Origin: JBELMB01 sp042088665
GTDB lineage: Bacteria > Pseudomonadota > Alphaproteobacteria > Rhodobacterales > Rhodobacteraceae
Length of the DNA stretch: 64,000 nt
Assembly (NCBI GenBank): GCA_042088665.1
Contig: JBELMB010000003.1
Location: forward strand, 12,575-76,574
Direction of reading: 5' to 3'
Shown here: positions 53,035 to 62,284 of the stretch, one piece after another
Position numbering within the stretch: position 1 is the first letter of the stretch
How the letters are laid out: every line of letters begins with the position of its first letter
Made by a program: the position numbers and the translations under genes
Notes under the pieces: generated by a model
Told to the model about the DNA's origin: nothing
Databases searched by the model: none
The model's input: the letters and a program-made list of their open reading frames with translations, nothing else

Positions 53035-53718
53035 ATGTCAAATATCGCTGGCAAGGCCTATGCGATGAACGTGCTCACGCCCAGCCATCCGCGGATCACA
53101 TGGGTCAACCGGCTGCTCTTTATGGTCGCGCGTGGCCTGCCGGAGAACCTCGCCGGATTGCTGGGATTGTCGCTGATCCATTTTGCCCGATGGGTGATCA
53201 TCAAGCCCGGCGACTGGCCCGATCTTGGTCAGGAGCGGCTGAAACAAACCCATCTGAAAAACGATTACATGATGTTCTGTTCGAACTTCAACGGCACTTG
53301 GGACCAGTACATCGACGCCTTCTCTGACGGGATCCCCAAGGGGCTCGACCTGTTCTGGTACAGCGCGACAAAATACCCCCGCTCGATCCCGATCACCCCG
53401 TTCAAGACCTACATCACCCACAACCAGATCGACACGGATCACTACTACAACGCCACGCCCGGCTCCGCGCAGCGCGACGTGAAATCGGCGTTGAAGGTCT
53501 ATGACACCGTGCTTGACCTGCAAAAGGCCCACGCCAGCCAGACCCCCGAAGAGTTTGCGCAGACATGGAAGGCCGCGATGCTGAAAGTGCAGGGCAATTT
53601 CGGCGATCCGGGCTTTGGGCCGGTGGCCAGCCTCGATACGGAACGCGCGGATGTGAACCGCAAGGCCTACGTGGAAAGCGCGCAGGAAACCTTTGATCTT
53701 GCACGGCGGAGGGGGTGA
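53035..53718 (+). CDS. uncharacterised protein, first gene of the DyP operon
   Basis: 227 residues from ATG 53035 with GGAGGGG upstream. No signal peptide. One weakly hydrophobic segment (NLAGLLGLSLIHFARWV, ~38-54). The core KNDYMMFCSNFNGTWDQYIDAFSDGIPKGLDLFWYSATKYPRS resembles a family of hypothetical proteins that carry F-x-S-N-[FY]-[DN]-G-x-W-[DE]-x-Y-[LI]-[DE]. The pattern suggests a dimeric alpha/beta-barrel fold, the fold class of DyP and chlorite dismutase; this is inference. Two genes follow without a gap, ending in the peroxidase. Confidence 0.8.
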   Translation: MSNIAGKAYAMNVLTPSHPRITWVNRLLFMVARGLPENLAGLLGLSLIHFARWVIIKPGDWPDLGQERLKQTHLKNDYMMFCSNFNGTWDQYIDAFSDGIPKGLDLFWYSATKYPRSIPITPFKTYITHNQIDTDHYYNATPGSAQRDVKSALKVYDTVLDLQKAHASQTPEEFAQTWKAAMLKVQGNFGDPGFGPVASLDTERADVNRKAYVESAQETFDLARRRG

Positions 53719-53719
53719 G

Positions 53720-54751
53720 ATGCCCGATCTCGATTCAGGCCATATCTTTCTGACGACAATGGCCCCCATCAAAGAGGGCGCGCCCGCGGGCGAAACCGCG
53801 TCCTACCGGCAGCGGATCCGCAAGGCCTTGGTGGAACTGCCCACCGCACAACAAAGCCCCGCCACCGTCGAAGCGGGCATGTCCAGCCCCTTTGCCCGCA
53901 ACCTGCGCACCCATCTGGCGCGCATGTTCGTTCTGGATGACGTGGTCTACAACGGGCGCGAGGGCACGGATGCGATCTGGTCTTCCGTGTTGGGCGGCCT
54001 GGGCCACAAGGAAGCCGCGAATCCAGCCATCCCGCAGCACATCGACCACCTGAACTGCGCCTACCTCGTGTTCTGCGCGGACATCGACGCGGTCAAACGC
54101 GAAGGCGACACGCTGCCCACAACCCTGATGCCTGACAGTCAGCGCAAGGTGCGCCGCGCCTATGCAGAGGAACTCTGGGCCACGATGGGCGAGGAACTGG
54201 CCGAGATCTATGGCAATTGCGAAGGGTTTGACGGCGTCGACAATGCCACCGCCTTTGCCGATTACCTCGACAAGTGCCACGTGGAAACGACCATGCCGTT
54301 CCATGACTACTACATCTCGGATGTGACGGATGCCTTTCACCGGTTGCCGGTGGCCCCCTTGGCGATCGGGGTCGCTCTGCCCTTGGGGGTGACGCTTTGG
54401 GCGCTGGTCTGCATGCTGATCGGCGTGCAGGATATGCCCCTGTTTGGCGGTCTGCCGCTCTGGACACTGCTGATCGGCGGGGTGGCGACGGTGTTGGCCT
54501 TCTGGCTGGCGGTGAAACTGGCCATCGCCAATGGGGAAAAACCCCTGCCGCCGGGCAAGTATGACGACCTGCCCTCTGTGCTGAAGGCGCTCTACGTGCA
54601 GCAGCATTTTTCCGACCTCGCCATCGACCTGCAGGGGGCCTCTGCCGAAGAGGTGCACACCCGCTTTGGCGATTGGCTGAAGGACACCCAACCCTCCGAC
54701 CGCACCGCGCCGACGCAAGTCCCGGGCGTGATCCGCAGCCCGGGAGAGTGA
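53720..54751 (+). CDS. uncharacterised two-helix membrane protein, second gene of the DyP operon
   Basis: 343 residues from ATG 53720, one base after the previous stop, with GGAGGGGG upstream. Residues 1-~205 are soluble (HIFLTTMAPIKEG, SPFARNLRTHLARMFVLDDVVYNGREGTDAIWSS, HLNCAYLVFCADIDAV). Two membrane helices follow (~208-232 and ~240-265), then an ~80-residue tail. The soluble part has a similar strand-helix rhythm and a Y-x-x-F-C motif that recalls the preceding protein, so the two may share a fold. No known family. It could anchor the complex at the membrane. Confidence 0.8.
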   Translation: MPDLDSGHIFLTTMAPIKEGAPAGETASYRQRIRKALVELPTAQQSPATVEAGMSSPFARNLRTHLARMFVLDDVVYNGREGTDAIWSSVLGGLGHKEAANPAIPQHIDHLNCAYLVFCADIDAVKREGDTLPTTLMPDSQRKVRRAYAEELWATMGEELAEIYGNCEGFDGVDNATAFADYLDKCHVETTMPFHDYYISDVTDAFHRLPVAPLAIGVALPLGVTLWALVCMLIGVQDMPLFGGLPLWTLLIGGVATVLAFWLAVKLAIANGEKPLPPGKYDDLPSVLKALYVQQHFSDLAIDLQGASAEEVHTRFGDWLKDTQPSDRTAPTQVPGVIRSPGE

Positions 54752-54752
54752 C

Positions 54753-56459
54753 ATGAGCTACCGCCTCGATCTGAACGACATCCAAGGCAATGTCGTCCGC
54801 GCCTATGGCAAGTATTCCTTCCCCTTCGCGCGCTACTATTTCCTCAATATCTCCGACCCGGCGGACGGGCGCGCCTTTGTCGGGGACGTGGCAAAGCGGG
54901 TGACAACCGCTGCGCGCTGGACCCCGGGAACAAAGCCAAAAGCCACGGTGAACATCGGTTTCACCTTCTTCGGGCTTTTCCGGATGGAGTTGCCGAACCG
55001 CACCCTGCGCGCCCTGCCCGAAGAGTTCATCGCGGGGATGAAAGAGCGCGCCTTCCTGTTGGGCGACCGCGACCAGACGGTCACGGAGGCCGAGTCCGGC
55101 GACTGGTGCGCCCATTGGGACCCGATCTGGCAGGCCAACCGGGTCGGTGATGGCTATGCGGATGACAACGTGCATATCTGGATCTCGATCAATGCACAGC
55201 GCGACGTGACCCCGGCCGAAAAACTGACCGAAGGGGAAACCGATCCGCTGCTCAAGACGATCTCGCCCGTGCCGGAGATGGAAGAGACCGTCGCGTGGTT
55301 GCACGGGCTTTGCGACATCCACAAGGGCGTGCGGATCCTGCCGGGCAACGGGCAGGATGGCAGTCAGGACCACCACGCGGCACAGGCCGTGTTCGAAGAG
55401 ATGGACGGCATCTATCAGCCCACGCCAAAGGAACATTTTGGCTTTGCCGACGGGATCGGCGACCCGGTCTTCGCCGGGCAGCACCCGCCAGAAGCGGAAA
55501 AGCACGTGGTCAAGGGCCGTGGCAAACGCATGGGCAAGGGATGGGAACCCCTCGCGCCGGGGGAATTCCTGCTGGGTCATCCGGACGAAAGTCAGGAACT
55601 GCCCCCTGCCTCGACCCCGGACCGTTTCATGCTGAACGGCACCTTCATGGCCTACCGCAAACTGCATGAGAACGTCAGCACTTTTGCAGAGGTCCTGACC
55701 GTCGAGGCAGAGCGCTTTGCCCGCGTGCAGGAGATCCCAGAGGAACAGGCCGAGATCACGCTGCGGGCCAAGATGGCCGGGCGCTGGCCGGACGGCGTGC
55801 CACTGGCGGAGGCCCCTTGCTGGGATGCCTGGCTGCAGGTGCGCACGAAACATGGGCTGGATGCCGCAGATCCGCAGGAACGGCTGCTGAACCAGATCCA
55901 GTACATGCGCTCGCCCGCGGCCTCGAATTTTCGCTATGCGGACGACATGCAGGGTTTCAAGACCCCGCCCGGCGCACATCTGCGGCGGATGAACACGCGC
56001 GACTACCTCGACCCGCTGAACAAGGTCGGTATGGATCCCGCAACCGGCAAACCGCAAAAGAACGAGACCGCCAATACCGCGCTGAACAAACGCCGCCGGA
56101 TCATGCGCCGCGGCCTGCCCTACGGCGCGGGACCAGAGGTCAGCAAGAGTGACGCAACAGAGCAGGGCGTCACCATGATGCTGATTTGTGCCAGCCTGTT
56201 TAGGCAGTTCGAATTCGTGCAGCAGCAGTGGATCGAGTACGGGCTGGACTTCCATCAGGGCAATGACACCTGTCCGATGCTGGGCAACCACGGCAAGCAC
56301 AAGCGCATGTCCATCCCCGCAGACCCCAAGTCGGGAGAACAGCCCTACGTGATGAGCCACCTCAAGACCTTCGTGGAATGCCGTGGCGGAGACTACTTCT
56401 TTATCCCCTCCCTCACGGCGCTGCGGATGATCGCCATGGGAACGGTGGACCCCACGTAA
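54753..56459 (+). CDS. DyP-type haem peroxidase family protein
   Basis: 568 residues, one base after the previous stop. DyP features: GFADG at residues 230-234 with Asp233 as distal catalytic residue (FGFADGIGDPVF), NGTFMAYRKLHENVSTF, the proximal His candidate His409 in GAHLRRMNTRD, and KRRRIMRRGLPYG with candidate distal Arg. The ~120 residues before this are an extra N-terminal domain (IQGNVVRAYGKYSFPFARYYFL). DyP enzymes use H2O2 to oxidise dyes, phenols and lignin-like compounds. No Tat signal is present, so it is probably cytoplasmic, perhaps bound to the preceding membrane protein. Confidence 0.9.
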   Translation: MSYRLDLNDIQGNVVRAYGKYSFPFARYYFLNISDPADGRAFVGDVAKRVTTAARWTPGTKPKATVNIGFTFFGLFRMELPNRTLRALPEEFIAGMKERAFLLGDRDQTVTEAESGDWCAHWDPIWQANRVGDGYADDNVHIWISINAQRDVTPAEKLTEGETDPLLKTISPVPEMEETVAWLHGLCDIHKGVRILPGNGQDGSQDHHAAQAVFEEMDGIYQPTPKEHFGFADGIGDPVFAGQHPPEAEKHVVKGRGKRMGKGWEPLAPGEFLLGHPDESQELPPASTPDRFMLNGTFMAYRKLHENVSTFAEVLTVEAERFARVQEIPEEQAEITLRAKMAGRWPDGVPLAEAPCWDAWLQVRTKHGLDAADPQERLLNQIQYMRSPAASNFRYADDMQGFKTPPGAHLRRMNTRDYLDPLNKVGMDPATGKPQKNETANTALNKRRRIMRRGLPYGAGPEVSKSDATEQGVTMMLICASLFRQFEFVQQQWIEYGLDFHQGNDTCPMLGNHGKHKRMSIPADPKSGEQPYVMSHLKTFVECRGGDYFFIPSLTALRMIAMGTVDPT

Positions 56460-56603
56460 ACCAAAGTGGAGATGCCCAGTGCCGGGGCGCGGCGTCGGGG
56501 CGCGGTGTCGGGAAAGGGCACCGCGCCTACAACTCCGGGCTGTGTTTCGGACATGCGTTGCGATAAGGTGCGTGCAGAACGTATCAAACCGATCGGCGTC
56601 GAT

Positions 56604-57038
56604 GTGGCCAATATCCTCATTCTCGAAGACGATCTCGTGTTTGCCGGCCTCGTTGCCAGCAACCTCAACAAGGCTGGCCATTCGGTTCAAATCGCCAGCG
56701 ACGGGGCCACTGCGCTGGCTTTTGCGCGAGATCAGCGTTTCGACGTGCTGCTGGTGGATGTCTATATCAAGGTCGCGGGACAGTATTCTGCGGATGGCGG
56801 CCTCTTGTTGACGACACGGGTGCGCACGCAATCCCTTGAGACGCCCTTTGCAACGCCGCGCGATGTGTTCATCATCGCAATGTCAGGCGCGATCTACCAA
56901 TTGGGCGACCGGCATATCCTGACCACGGCGCAATCCCTTGGCGCCGACGAGATCCTGCCAAAGCCTTTCCCGCCCAAAGACCTGATCGACCTGATAAAGA
57001 TGCACGAGGCGGGCCAGCGCAGCCCGACCCCGAGCTAG
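56604..57038 (+). CDS. single-domain response regulator
   Basis: 144 residues from GTG 56604, chosen because REC domains start just before the first strand; ATG 56553 and ATG 56466 are in-frame alternatives. MANILILEDDLVFAG gives the acidic pair D9/D10, phosphoacceptor Asp52 (LLVDVYI), Ser94 (IIAMSG) and Lys120 (ILPKPF). An insertion of ~20 residues (KVAGQYSADGGLLLTTRVRTQ) lies after the phospho-Asp strand. No output domain. It is convergent with the CheB-CheR-PAS protein, a likely signalling neighbour. Both start and partner are uncertain. Confidence 0.85.
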   Translation: MANILILEDDLVFAGLVASNLNKAGHSVQIASDGATALAFARDQRFDVLLVDVYIKVAGQYSADGGLLLTTRVRTQSLETPFATPRDVFIIAMSGAIYQLGDRHILTTAQSLGADEILPKPFPPKDLIDLIKMHEAGQRSPTPS

Positions 57039-57085
57039 GCCAGGCCATCCGCCGCGGCCCGCCGGGGCCGAAGACCCGGCAAGGG

Positions 57086-59575
57086 TCAACCGTTCTGGAT
57101 GGTGATCGTCAAACCCGCCAGTTCCGACCCCTTGATGAAATAGGGCGTGATCTTCAGCGCATAGCGCGCCCCGTTATGGGAAAAGGGCTGCGTCTGGCTC
57201 TCTTGCCGCATCAGCACCTCGCTGCAGATATCGACAAGGCGCGGATAATCCTCCGCCGGAACCACCACCTGGCTGATATGACCAAGGTGCGCCCCCCTCT
57301 CGGTCAGGCCAAAGTATTCGATGGCGTTCTGCGAGGCGCTCTTGATGTTCAGCTTCTGATCCAGCACCAGCAAAGGCAGCGGCAGCGCCTCGAGCGTGGC
57401 GGATTGCTCTGCCACGAGGCGGTTCAACTCGTCGGAGTTGATCAAGAGTTCCTCGTTGACGGTGATCAGCTCTTCGTTCGTGGATTGCAGCTCTTCGTTG
57501 GAGGTTTCAAGCTCCTCGTTGGTGCTTTGGAGTTCCTCGTTCGTGCTTTGCAATTCCTCGTTGGTCGACTGCAGTTCCTCGTTCGAGGTCTGCAACTCTT
57601 CCATGGTGATCTGCAGCGCCTCGCGCGCGTCGGCCAGTTCGTTCTCGACATAGGTGAGATAGCTCGACGCTTCCTCGCTGCCGACATCCTTGGCCGCCGT
57701 GTCGCTGTGTTCCAGCAGTTCTGTCTCGATGGCGACGAGCACGAGGCGCGACTCCTTCTTGCCCGGCGTGTCGATCGGATAGCCGCGCAGGCGCACGCGG
57801 TTGAACCCGTGTCCGATCATCTGGCGCCAGAGACCGTTGCGCGCCTTGTTGTACTTCAGGCACAGCGGGATCAGGCTCGCCGCTTCGGAGGCCAGTTCGG
57901 CCTTCAGCGTGTTTGTCGTCAACCGTCCGCGCACCGCATCCGTGACGGCCGTGAACTCGCTGATGTCGCCGAAGATGCGCATGAGGTCCTTCTGGTCATT
58001 GGCCAGAAAGCCCGTCGGCGCGACAGAGGCCGCGAGAATGGCGAACATCTCGTTGTCTTCGATGCTGCCACCGGTGCTGATCGCGGGCGGGCGCTTTGAG
58101 CGGTCCTTCTGCTGCGGCGGAATGCCGAAGCGGACCAGTGCCTTGTGATCAAAGGAGGCCGATGTCCGCTTGCGGAACAGCCGGGCGCGGTCGCCGGTGC
58201 GTTCGAAATAGGGGTCCAGTTCACCGACATTCTCGGAGGTGCCGAGGAACAGCAAACCGCCCGGCTTCAGCGCATAAAGAATGCGCGACATGACCTTTTC
58301 CTGCAGCGGCGACTCGAAATAGATCAGCGTGTTGCGGAAACTGACGAGGTCGATCTCGGAGAACGGCGGATCCTGAAAGACGTTGTGGTGCGAGAACAGG
58401 ACAAGATTGCGCACTTCCGGCTTCACCCGGAGCACATCGTCGCTGAGGTTGAAGTAGTTGCGCAGCATGTCGTCGGGAATGCCGGTGCTGGCCGAAGCCG
58501 GATAGGCCCCCGCCCGCCCCCGTGCCAGCGCCGCGGAATCAAGGTCGGTGGCAAAGATCTGCAGCAGCCGGTCGCCTTCCTTCTTGGGATACCCAAGCAG
58601 GTCACAGAGAATAAAGGCGATGGAATAGGCCTCTTCGCCAGTGGCGCAGCCCGGCACCCAGACGCGGATGGGCCGGTCTTCGGTCCGTTCCACGACGGCG
58701 GCCAACTCCTTGGCGAGATATTCGAAATGCTCCGGGTCGCGAAAGAACCGCGTGACCGAAATCAGCAGGTCGCGGTACAGCGCATCCAGCTCTTCGGGGT
58801 TGGTCTTGCAGAAGGCCACGTATTGCGCGTAATCGGCGAAATCCAGCGCCACCATGCGCCGCTGGATGCGTCGGCTGACGGTGTTTTCCTTGTAGTGGCG
58901 AAAGTTCACCTTTGTACGCGCCTGCAACATGTGGAACAGGTCGTCGTATTCCGTGGGCTGGTCCAGCAGTGTCTGCAGGGACGAGAAATCGCGCGGCTTG
59001 GTCAGGATCGTGGCCAGTTGGTCGCCGATCTGGCGCGGAGACAGAATAAGGTCGATGCAGCCTGTCTCCACAGCCGAAGACGGCATTGTGTCATATTTCG
59101 CAGAGGCGGAATCCTGCGCGATGGTGATGCCGCCCACCTCGCGGATCGCCTGCGTGCCATAGCTGCCATCGCTGCCGGTGCCCGACAGCACGATGCCGAC
59201 GCTGTATTCACCATAGGCCTCTGCAATGGACGCAAAGAGCCGGTCGGCAGAGGGCTTGGGCTCTGCCGCGTGGCCAGAGGGTTCGCGCACGTGCACCGCA
59301 CCGTTCTGCACCACGAGGTCGCTCTTGGGCATCGGCACATAGATCGTGTTGGGCTCAAGCGGCATGGAGCCCTCGACCGCCTTCACCGACAGCCGGGTTT
59401 CGCGCGAGATCAGGGTTGGCAGAACGCTGGCGTGGTGCGGCGACATGTGCTGCGCAAAGATATAGGTGCATGGCAAATCCGTGGGCAGGTGCTGCACCAG
59501 AAGCGACATCGCTTCGAGGCCTCCCGCAGAGGCCGCAATGCCCACGACTGTTTGAACGTTTTCAGGCGATGCCAT
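57086..59575 (-). CDS. CheB-CheR-coiled-coil-PAS protein without a kinase domain
   Basis: 829 residues from ATG 59575. CheB methylesterase (~1-190) with Ser16 (GIAASAGG), His in FAQHMSPHH and Asp in GTGSDGSYGT. CheR methyltransferase (~215-475) with GCATGEEAYS as SAM site. Then a heptad coiled coil (~640-720) of repeating EELQSTNEELQSTNEE units, and a C-terminal PAS domain. There is no receiver in front of CheB and no kinase behind PAS, unlike many CheB-CheR-PAS hybrids. It may modify or sense methyl-accepting signals and work with the convergent response regulator. Confidence 0.93.
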   Translation of the reverse strand: MASPENVQTVVGIAASAGGLEAMSLLVQHLPTDLPCTYIFAQHMSPHHASVLPTLISRETRLSVKAVEGSMPLEPNTIYVPMPKSDLVVQNGAVHVREPSGHAAEPKPSADRLFASIAEAYGEYSVGIVLSGTGSDGSYGTQAIREVGGITIAQDSASAKYDTMPSSAVETGCIDLILSPRQIGDQLATILTKPRDFSSLQTLLDQPTEYDDLFHMLQARTKVNFRHYKENTVSRRIQRRMVALDFADYAQYVAFCKTNPEELDALYRDLLISVTRFFRDPEHFEYLAKELAAVVERTEDRPIRVWVPGCATGEEAYSIAFILCDLLGYPKKEGDRLLQIFATDLDSAALARGRAGAYPASASTGIPDDMLRNYFNLSDDVLRVKPEVRNLVLFSHHNVFQDPPFSEIDLVSFRNTLIYFESPLQEKVMSRILYALKPGGLLFLGTSENVGELDPYFERTGDRARLFRKRTSASFDHKALVRFGIPPQQKDRSKRPPAISTGGSIEDNEMFAILAASVAPTGFLANDQKDLMRIFGDISEFTAVTDAVRGRLTTNTLKAELASEAASLIPLCLKYNKARNGLWRQMIGHGFNRVRLRGYPIDTPGKKESRLVLVAIETELLEHSDTAAKDVGSEEASSYLTYVENELADAREALQITMEELQTSNEELQSTNEELQSTNEELQSTNEELETSNEELQSTNEELITVNEELLINSDELNRLVAEQSATLEALPLPLLVLDQKLNIKSASQNAIEYFGLTERGAHLGHISQVVVPAEDYPRLVDICSEVLMRQESQTQPFSHNGARYALKITPYFIKGSELAGLTITIQNG
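57460..57610 (-). repeat. heptad-coding repeat in the cheB/cheR coiled coil
   Basis: About seven 21-base units coding EELQSTN-type heptads. Some units differ only at third positions, so the array is imperfect and in frame. Confidence 0.85.
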
Positions 59576-59717
59576 GTCGTTATTTCCCCGAAGTGACCCT
59601 ACCACCTAGGCCCGTTAAGCTATTATTCACTACTTTGATTTACGTTTGATTAACCGAAGTGGATTCAGATTTGCCGCATCCTGAGAGGGTAGCGAGCAGC
59701 GTGGAGCAATATCAACC

Positions 59718-60521
59718 ATGATTAACCCCGAGCGCGAAGATTTCGGCACCGTCGAGATGTGGCTGACTCGCGACAGTGCCCTGTCGGACTGGCAACTTAT
59801 CAATGCCCGCGTGCGCTACAGCACGCACTCAACGCGTGTATTGTTCGACGAGGCGATGTCCATCGATGACGTTTTCGTGCCACAGATCGCCTCCGTTCTG
59901 CAGACCCATCTCATGAAGGTGAACGAAACCGCCGTGTTCAGTCATTCGGAGTTCCGCGCGGAACTGCCCACCCTGCGGCTGGAGGGGCTGCGCGTTCTCA
60001 CGCACAAGGGCAAGGAAGGCGCGGCTTCGGCCAATGTGCGCTTTGTCCGGGGCATCGGCGATCTGAACGCAGCGTTCAAACCACCATACTGTGGCGTCCA
60101 GCAGCCAGATCCGACGCTCGAGGACATCACTGTCCCGGTCTTGCAGGAATTGCTCTACCCGGCGCTTGAGGCCTTTGACCACATTCTCGAAAACGGCCTG
60201 TCCGAGGAACACGCGAAACTGCTGACGGCGCGGGTCAAGACGATGCGCACAAAGCGGGACGAACTGTCGGACTACATCGGCCTTCTGACGCGCTACGTGG
60301 AAACCATGTCGGCGCGCAAGCAGCAGGGCTCCCTGCCCGCCCACGCGGACGCGCACAAGCGCGCGCTGGAGCTGAGCGTCCAAAAGCAGATACCATCGCA
60401 GAATATCACCTGGAGCTCGCAGCACGGCGTGAGGCGCGGGGTGGACAGCAACATCCTGCATGGCCACATCGGAGAGGTCGAAAACGACAAGCCCGCGGCC
60501 CGGGATCGCTTTGCCTCCTAG
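59718..60521 (+). CDS. hypothetical protein, divergent from the CheB-CheR-PAS gene
   Basis: 267 residues, no signal peptide or membrane helix. N-terminal beta-rich half (TVEMWLTRDSALSDWQLINARVRYSTHSTRVLFDEAMS), then a helical region with SEEHAKLLTARVKTMRTKRDELSDYIGLLTRYVETM. No family recognised. It shares the 142-base intergenic region with the CheB-CheR-PAS gene and has a strong terminator, so it may belong to the same signalling group. Function unknown. Confidence 0.75.
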   Translation: MINPEREDFGTVEMWLTRDSALSDWQLINARVRYSTHSTRVLFDEAMSIDDVFVPQIASVLQTHLMKVNETAVFSHSEFRAELPTLRLEGLRVLTHKGKEGAASANVRFVRGIGDLNAAFKPPYCGVQQPDPTLEDITVPVLQELLYPALEAFDHILENGLSEEHAKLLTARVKTMRTKRDELSDYIGLLTRYVETMSARKQQGSLPAHADAHKRALELSVQKQIPSQNITWSSQHGVRRGVDSNILHGHIGEVENDKPAARDRFAS

Positions 60522-60550
60522 GTGACTTCTGACGACGGGGGTACGTCCCT

Positions 60551-60575
60551 GAAAAACCGGCCATGGCCGGTTTTA
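60551..60575 (+). terminator. palindromic terminator
   Basis: AAAACCGGCC-ATGGCC-GGTTTT type perfect palindrome followed by T tract, 30 bases after the preceding stop. Symmetric, so it could work both ways. Confidence 0.8.
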
Positions 60576-60596
60576 TCAGTTTCCCGGCGGTGTTGT

Positions 60597-60662
60597 CCCA
60601 ACCTTGTTTTCCCGGCGTTGATTTTCCGGCGTTGATTTCCCAACCTTGTTTTCCCGGCGTTG
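60597..60662. repeat. 24-bp direct repeat, 42-bp period
   Basis: The block starting CCCAACCTTGTTTTCC occurs at 60597 and again at 60639, and a partial GGCGTTGATTT unit lies between. Non-coding, directly upstream of the P-loop protein gene. Confidence 0.8.
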
Positions 60663-60795
60663 CGATCCTGGATGCGATGGACTACCCCTTGGGCACGCAA
60701 GGCGCCGTTGCACGGGACCCATCGGCACTTGACCGAAACCGGGACGAGCGGGCTTGCGTCAAAGGATCCTTCTCTCGCCCCGGGGCGTCGCGCAC

Positions 60796-61329
60796 ATGCA
60801 ACGCATCATGATCATCGGCGGCCCCGGCTCGGGCAAATCGACCCTTGCACGCAAGCTGGGCGCTCGGCTCGCGTTGCCGGTCTATCACATGGACCGCGAA
60901 GTGTTCTGGCTGCCCGGCTGGATCGAACGGCCCCGCGACGACCAGTTGAAACAGATCGAACGCATTGTCGCGCAAGAGGCCTGGGTGTTCGATGGCTCGA
61001 ATTCGCGCACGTACCATTTGCGCGCGGCACGGGCCGATTTGGTCATCTGGCTGGATCCGCCGCTGCCCCTGCGCCTGTTTCGGGTGATCCGGCGCAACCT
61101 GCGCCAACGCGGGCAATCCCGCCCTGACATGGCCGAAGGGTGCATGGAACAGCTCAATATGTTGCCCGGGTTCCTTTTGTTCATATTGCGCACGCACAGG
61201 CCCACCCGGGAGAAGGCCTGGCGATTCTTTGAGGACACCTCTCTGGCAAAGCACCGATTCACGCGTCTGTCCGAGGTCGAGGCGTTTTTCAACGGTCTCC
61301 CGCAGCGCGGCACAGCAGCGGACCGGTGA
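60796..61329 (+). CDS. P-loop kinase-like protein (FlaR/topology modulation family)
   Basis: 177 residues from ATG 60796. Walker A IIGGPGSGKSTLARKL at residues 5-20, followed by VYHMDREVFWLPGW and FDGSNSRTYHLRAARADLVIWLDPP. This is the adenylate-kinase-like group named after FlaR, which in other bacteria is often annotated as DNA topology modulation protein; activity on DNA is not proven. Probably a small nucleoside or nucleotide kinase. A direct repeat lies upstream. Confidence 0.85.
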   Translation: MQRIMIIGGPGSGKSTLARKLGARLALPVYHMDREVFWLPGWIERPRDDQLKQIERIVAQEAWVFDGSNSRTYHLRAARADLVIWLDPPLPLRLFRVIRRNLRQRGQSRPDMAEGCMEQLNMLPGFLLFILRTHRPTREKAWRFFEDTSLAKHRFTRLSEVEAFFNGLPQRGTAADR

Positions 61330-61378
61330 ACGCACCCGGCCGAGGTTTGAAACCCCAGCCCCCAAGCCTGTCAAACGG

Positions 61379-62284
61379 TCAGGACGCCCAGGCCCGACGC
61401 AACCGCAAGCGGCCGAGCACCTCGCGGCACAAGGCGCAAAGCGCCGGGTTGGTGGACACACGGCCCGGTGGCGCCCGGTAGTAGGCCAAGGCCACGCAGG
61501 CGCCATAAAGCGCCCAGCCCGCCGCCCTGTCCCACAACGCCTCGTCGTCGGGGAAGGCCCGCTGCAAGGGGGCGCAGGCCTCCCCCCAACGCCACGCCAG
61601 CGCCAGATCCGCCGCCGGATCGCCCACAGCGGCCAAGCCCCAGTCGATCAGCGCCACGAGGTGCCCGCCCCGCATCAGCATATTGTCCGGCTTGAGATCG
61701 CCATGCACCCAGCACGACCGGGTCGCCGGGGGGGCCGCGCAGGCCCGGGTCCAAAGGGAAAGCGCCGCGCTGACGTCCAGCTCGTCCGACAGCTCTGCGA
61801 CGTCGCGTCGGACCTGAGCATCCATCTGCGACAGGGCCACCCCCCGGTTGTGATTGGCAAGGCCGGCCAGGGGCGCGCCCTCGGTCGGCACCTCCCAGAG
61901 CGCGCGCAACCCGTCAGCGAGTTGATCCACGGCCTGTTGCGGCGCGGTGAGGTCGCGCCACTGCGCCTGTGCGCCTTCGATCCAATCGACCACCGCGAAG
62001 GGCCATGGATAGTCTTGCGACGGCGCGCCCAGAAACCGTGGCACCGGCACGCGCAGCGGCAGGTCCGACAGTTTCGGCACCCAAAGCGCCTCCTTGTAGA
62101 GCAAAGGCACCGCTTCGGGTCGGCGGGGCAGCCGAAGTGCGAGATCGGATCCGAGGCGGAACATCGCGTTGTCCGTGCCATCGCTTTCAACCGGCACGAT
62201 GGGCAGATCCGCCCATTGGGGCGCCTGCGCCGCCAGCAGGGACCGCAAACGCGCGCCCTCAGTGTTTACCTGCCCCATACCCAT
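61379..62284 (-). CDS. aminoglycoside phosphotransferase-family protein
   Basis: 301 residues from ATG 62284 (TTG 62290 and ATG 62278 are near alternatives; none has a strong ribosome site). Kinase-like motifs: WVHGDLKPDNMLM (catalytic Asp and Asn) and LIDWGLAAVGDPAADLALAW (metal-binding Asp). The APH fold phosphorylates small hydroxylated molecules; resistance is not implied, since many family members act on metabolites. Substrate unknown. Confidence 0.88.
   Translation of the reverse strand: MGMGQVNTEGARLRSLLAAQAPQWADLPIVPVESDGTDNAMFRLGSDLALRLPRRPEAVPLLYKEALWVPKLSDLPLRVPVPRFLGAPSQDYPWPFAVVDWIEGAQAQWRDLTAPQQAVDQLADGLRALWEVPTEGAPLAGLANHNRGVALSQMDAQVRRDVAELSDELDVSAALSLWTRACAAPPATRSCWVHGDLKPDNMLMRGGHLVALIDWGLAAVGDPAADLALAWRWGEACAPLQRAFPDDEALWDRAAGWALYGACVALAYYRAPPGRVSTNPALCALCREVLGRLRLRRAWAS

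Noticed and set aside
54093..56831. 912-codon minus frame over the DyP peroxidase
   Set aside because: Antisense shadow; the plus-strand gene has clear DyP motifs and operon context.
57176..58099. Plus frame opposite the CheB-CheR-PAS gene
   Set aside because: Gln/Val/Arg-rich reverse complement of the coiled coil; no independent support.
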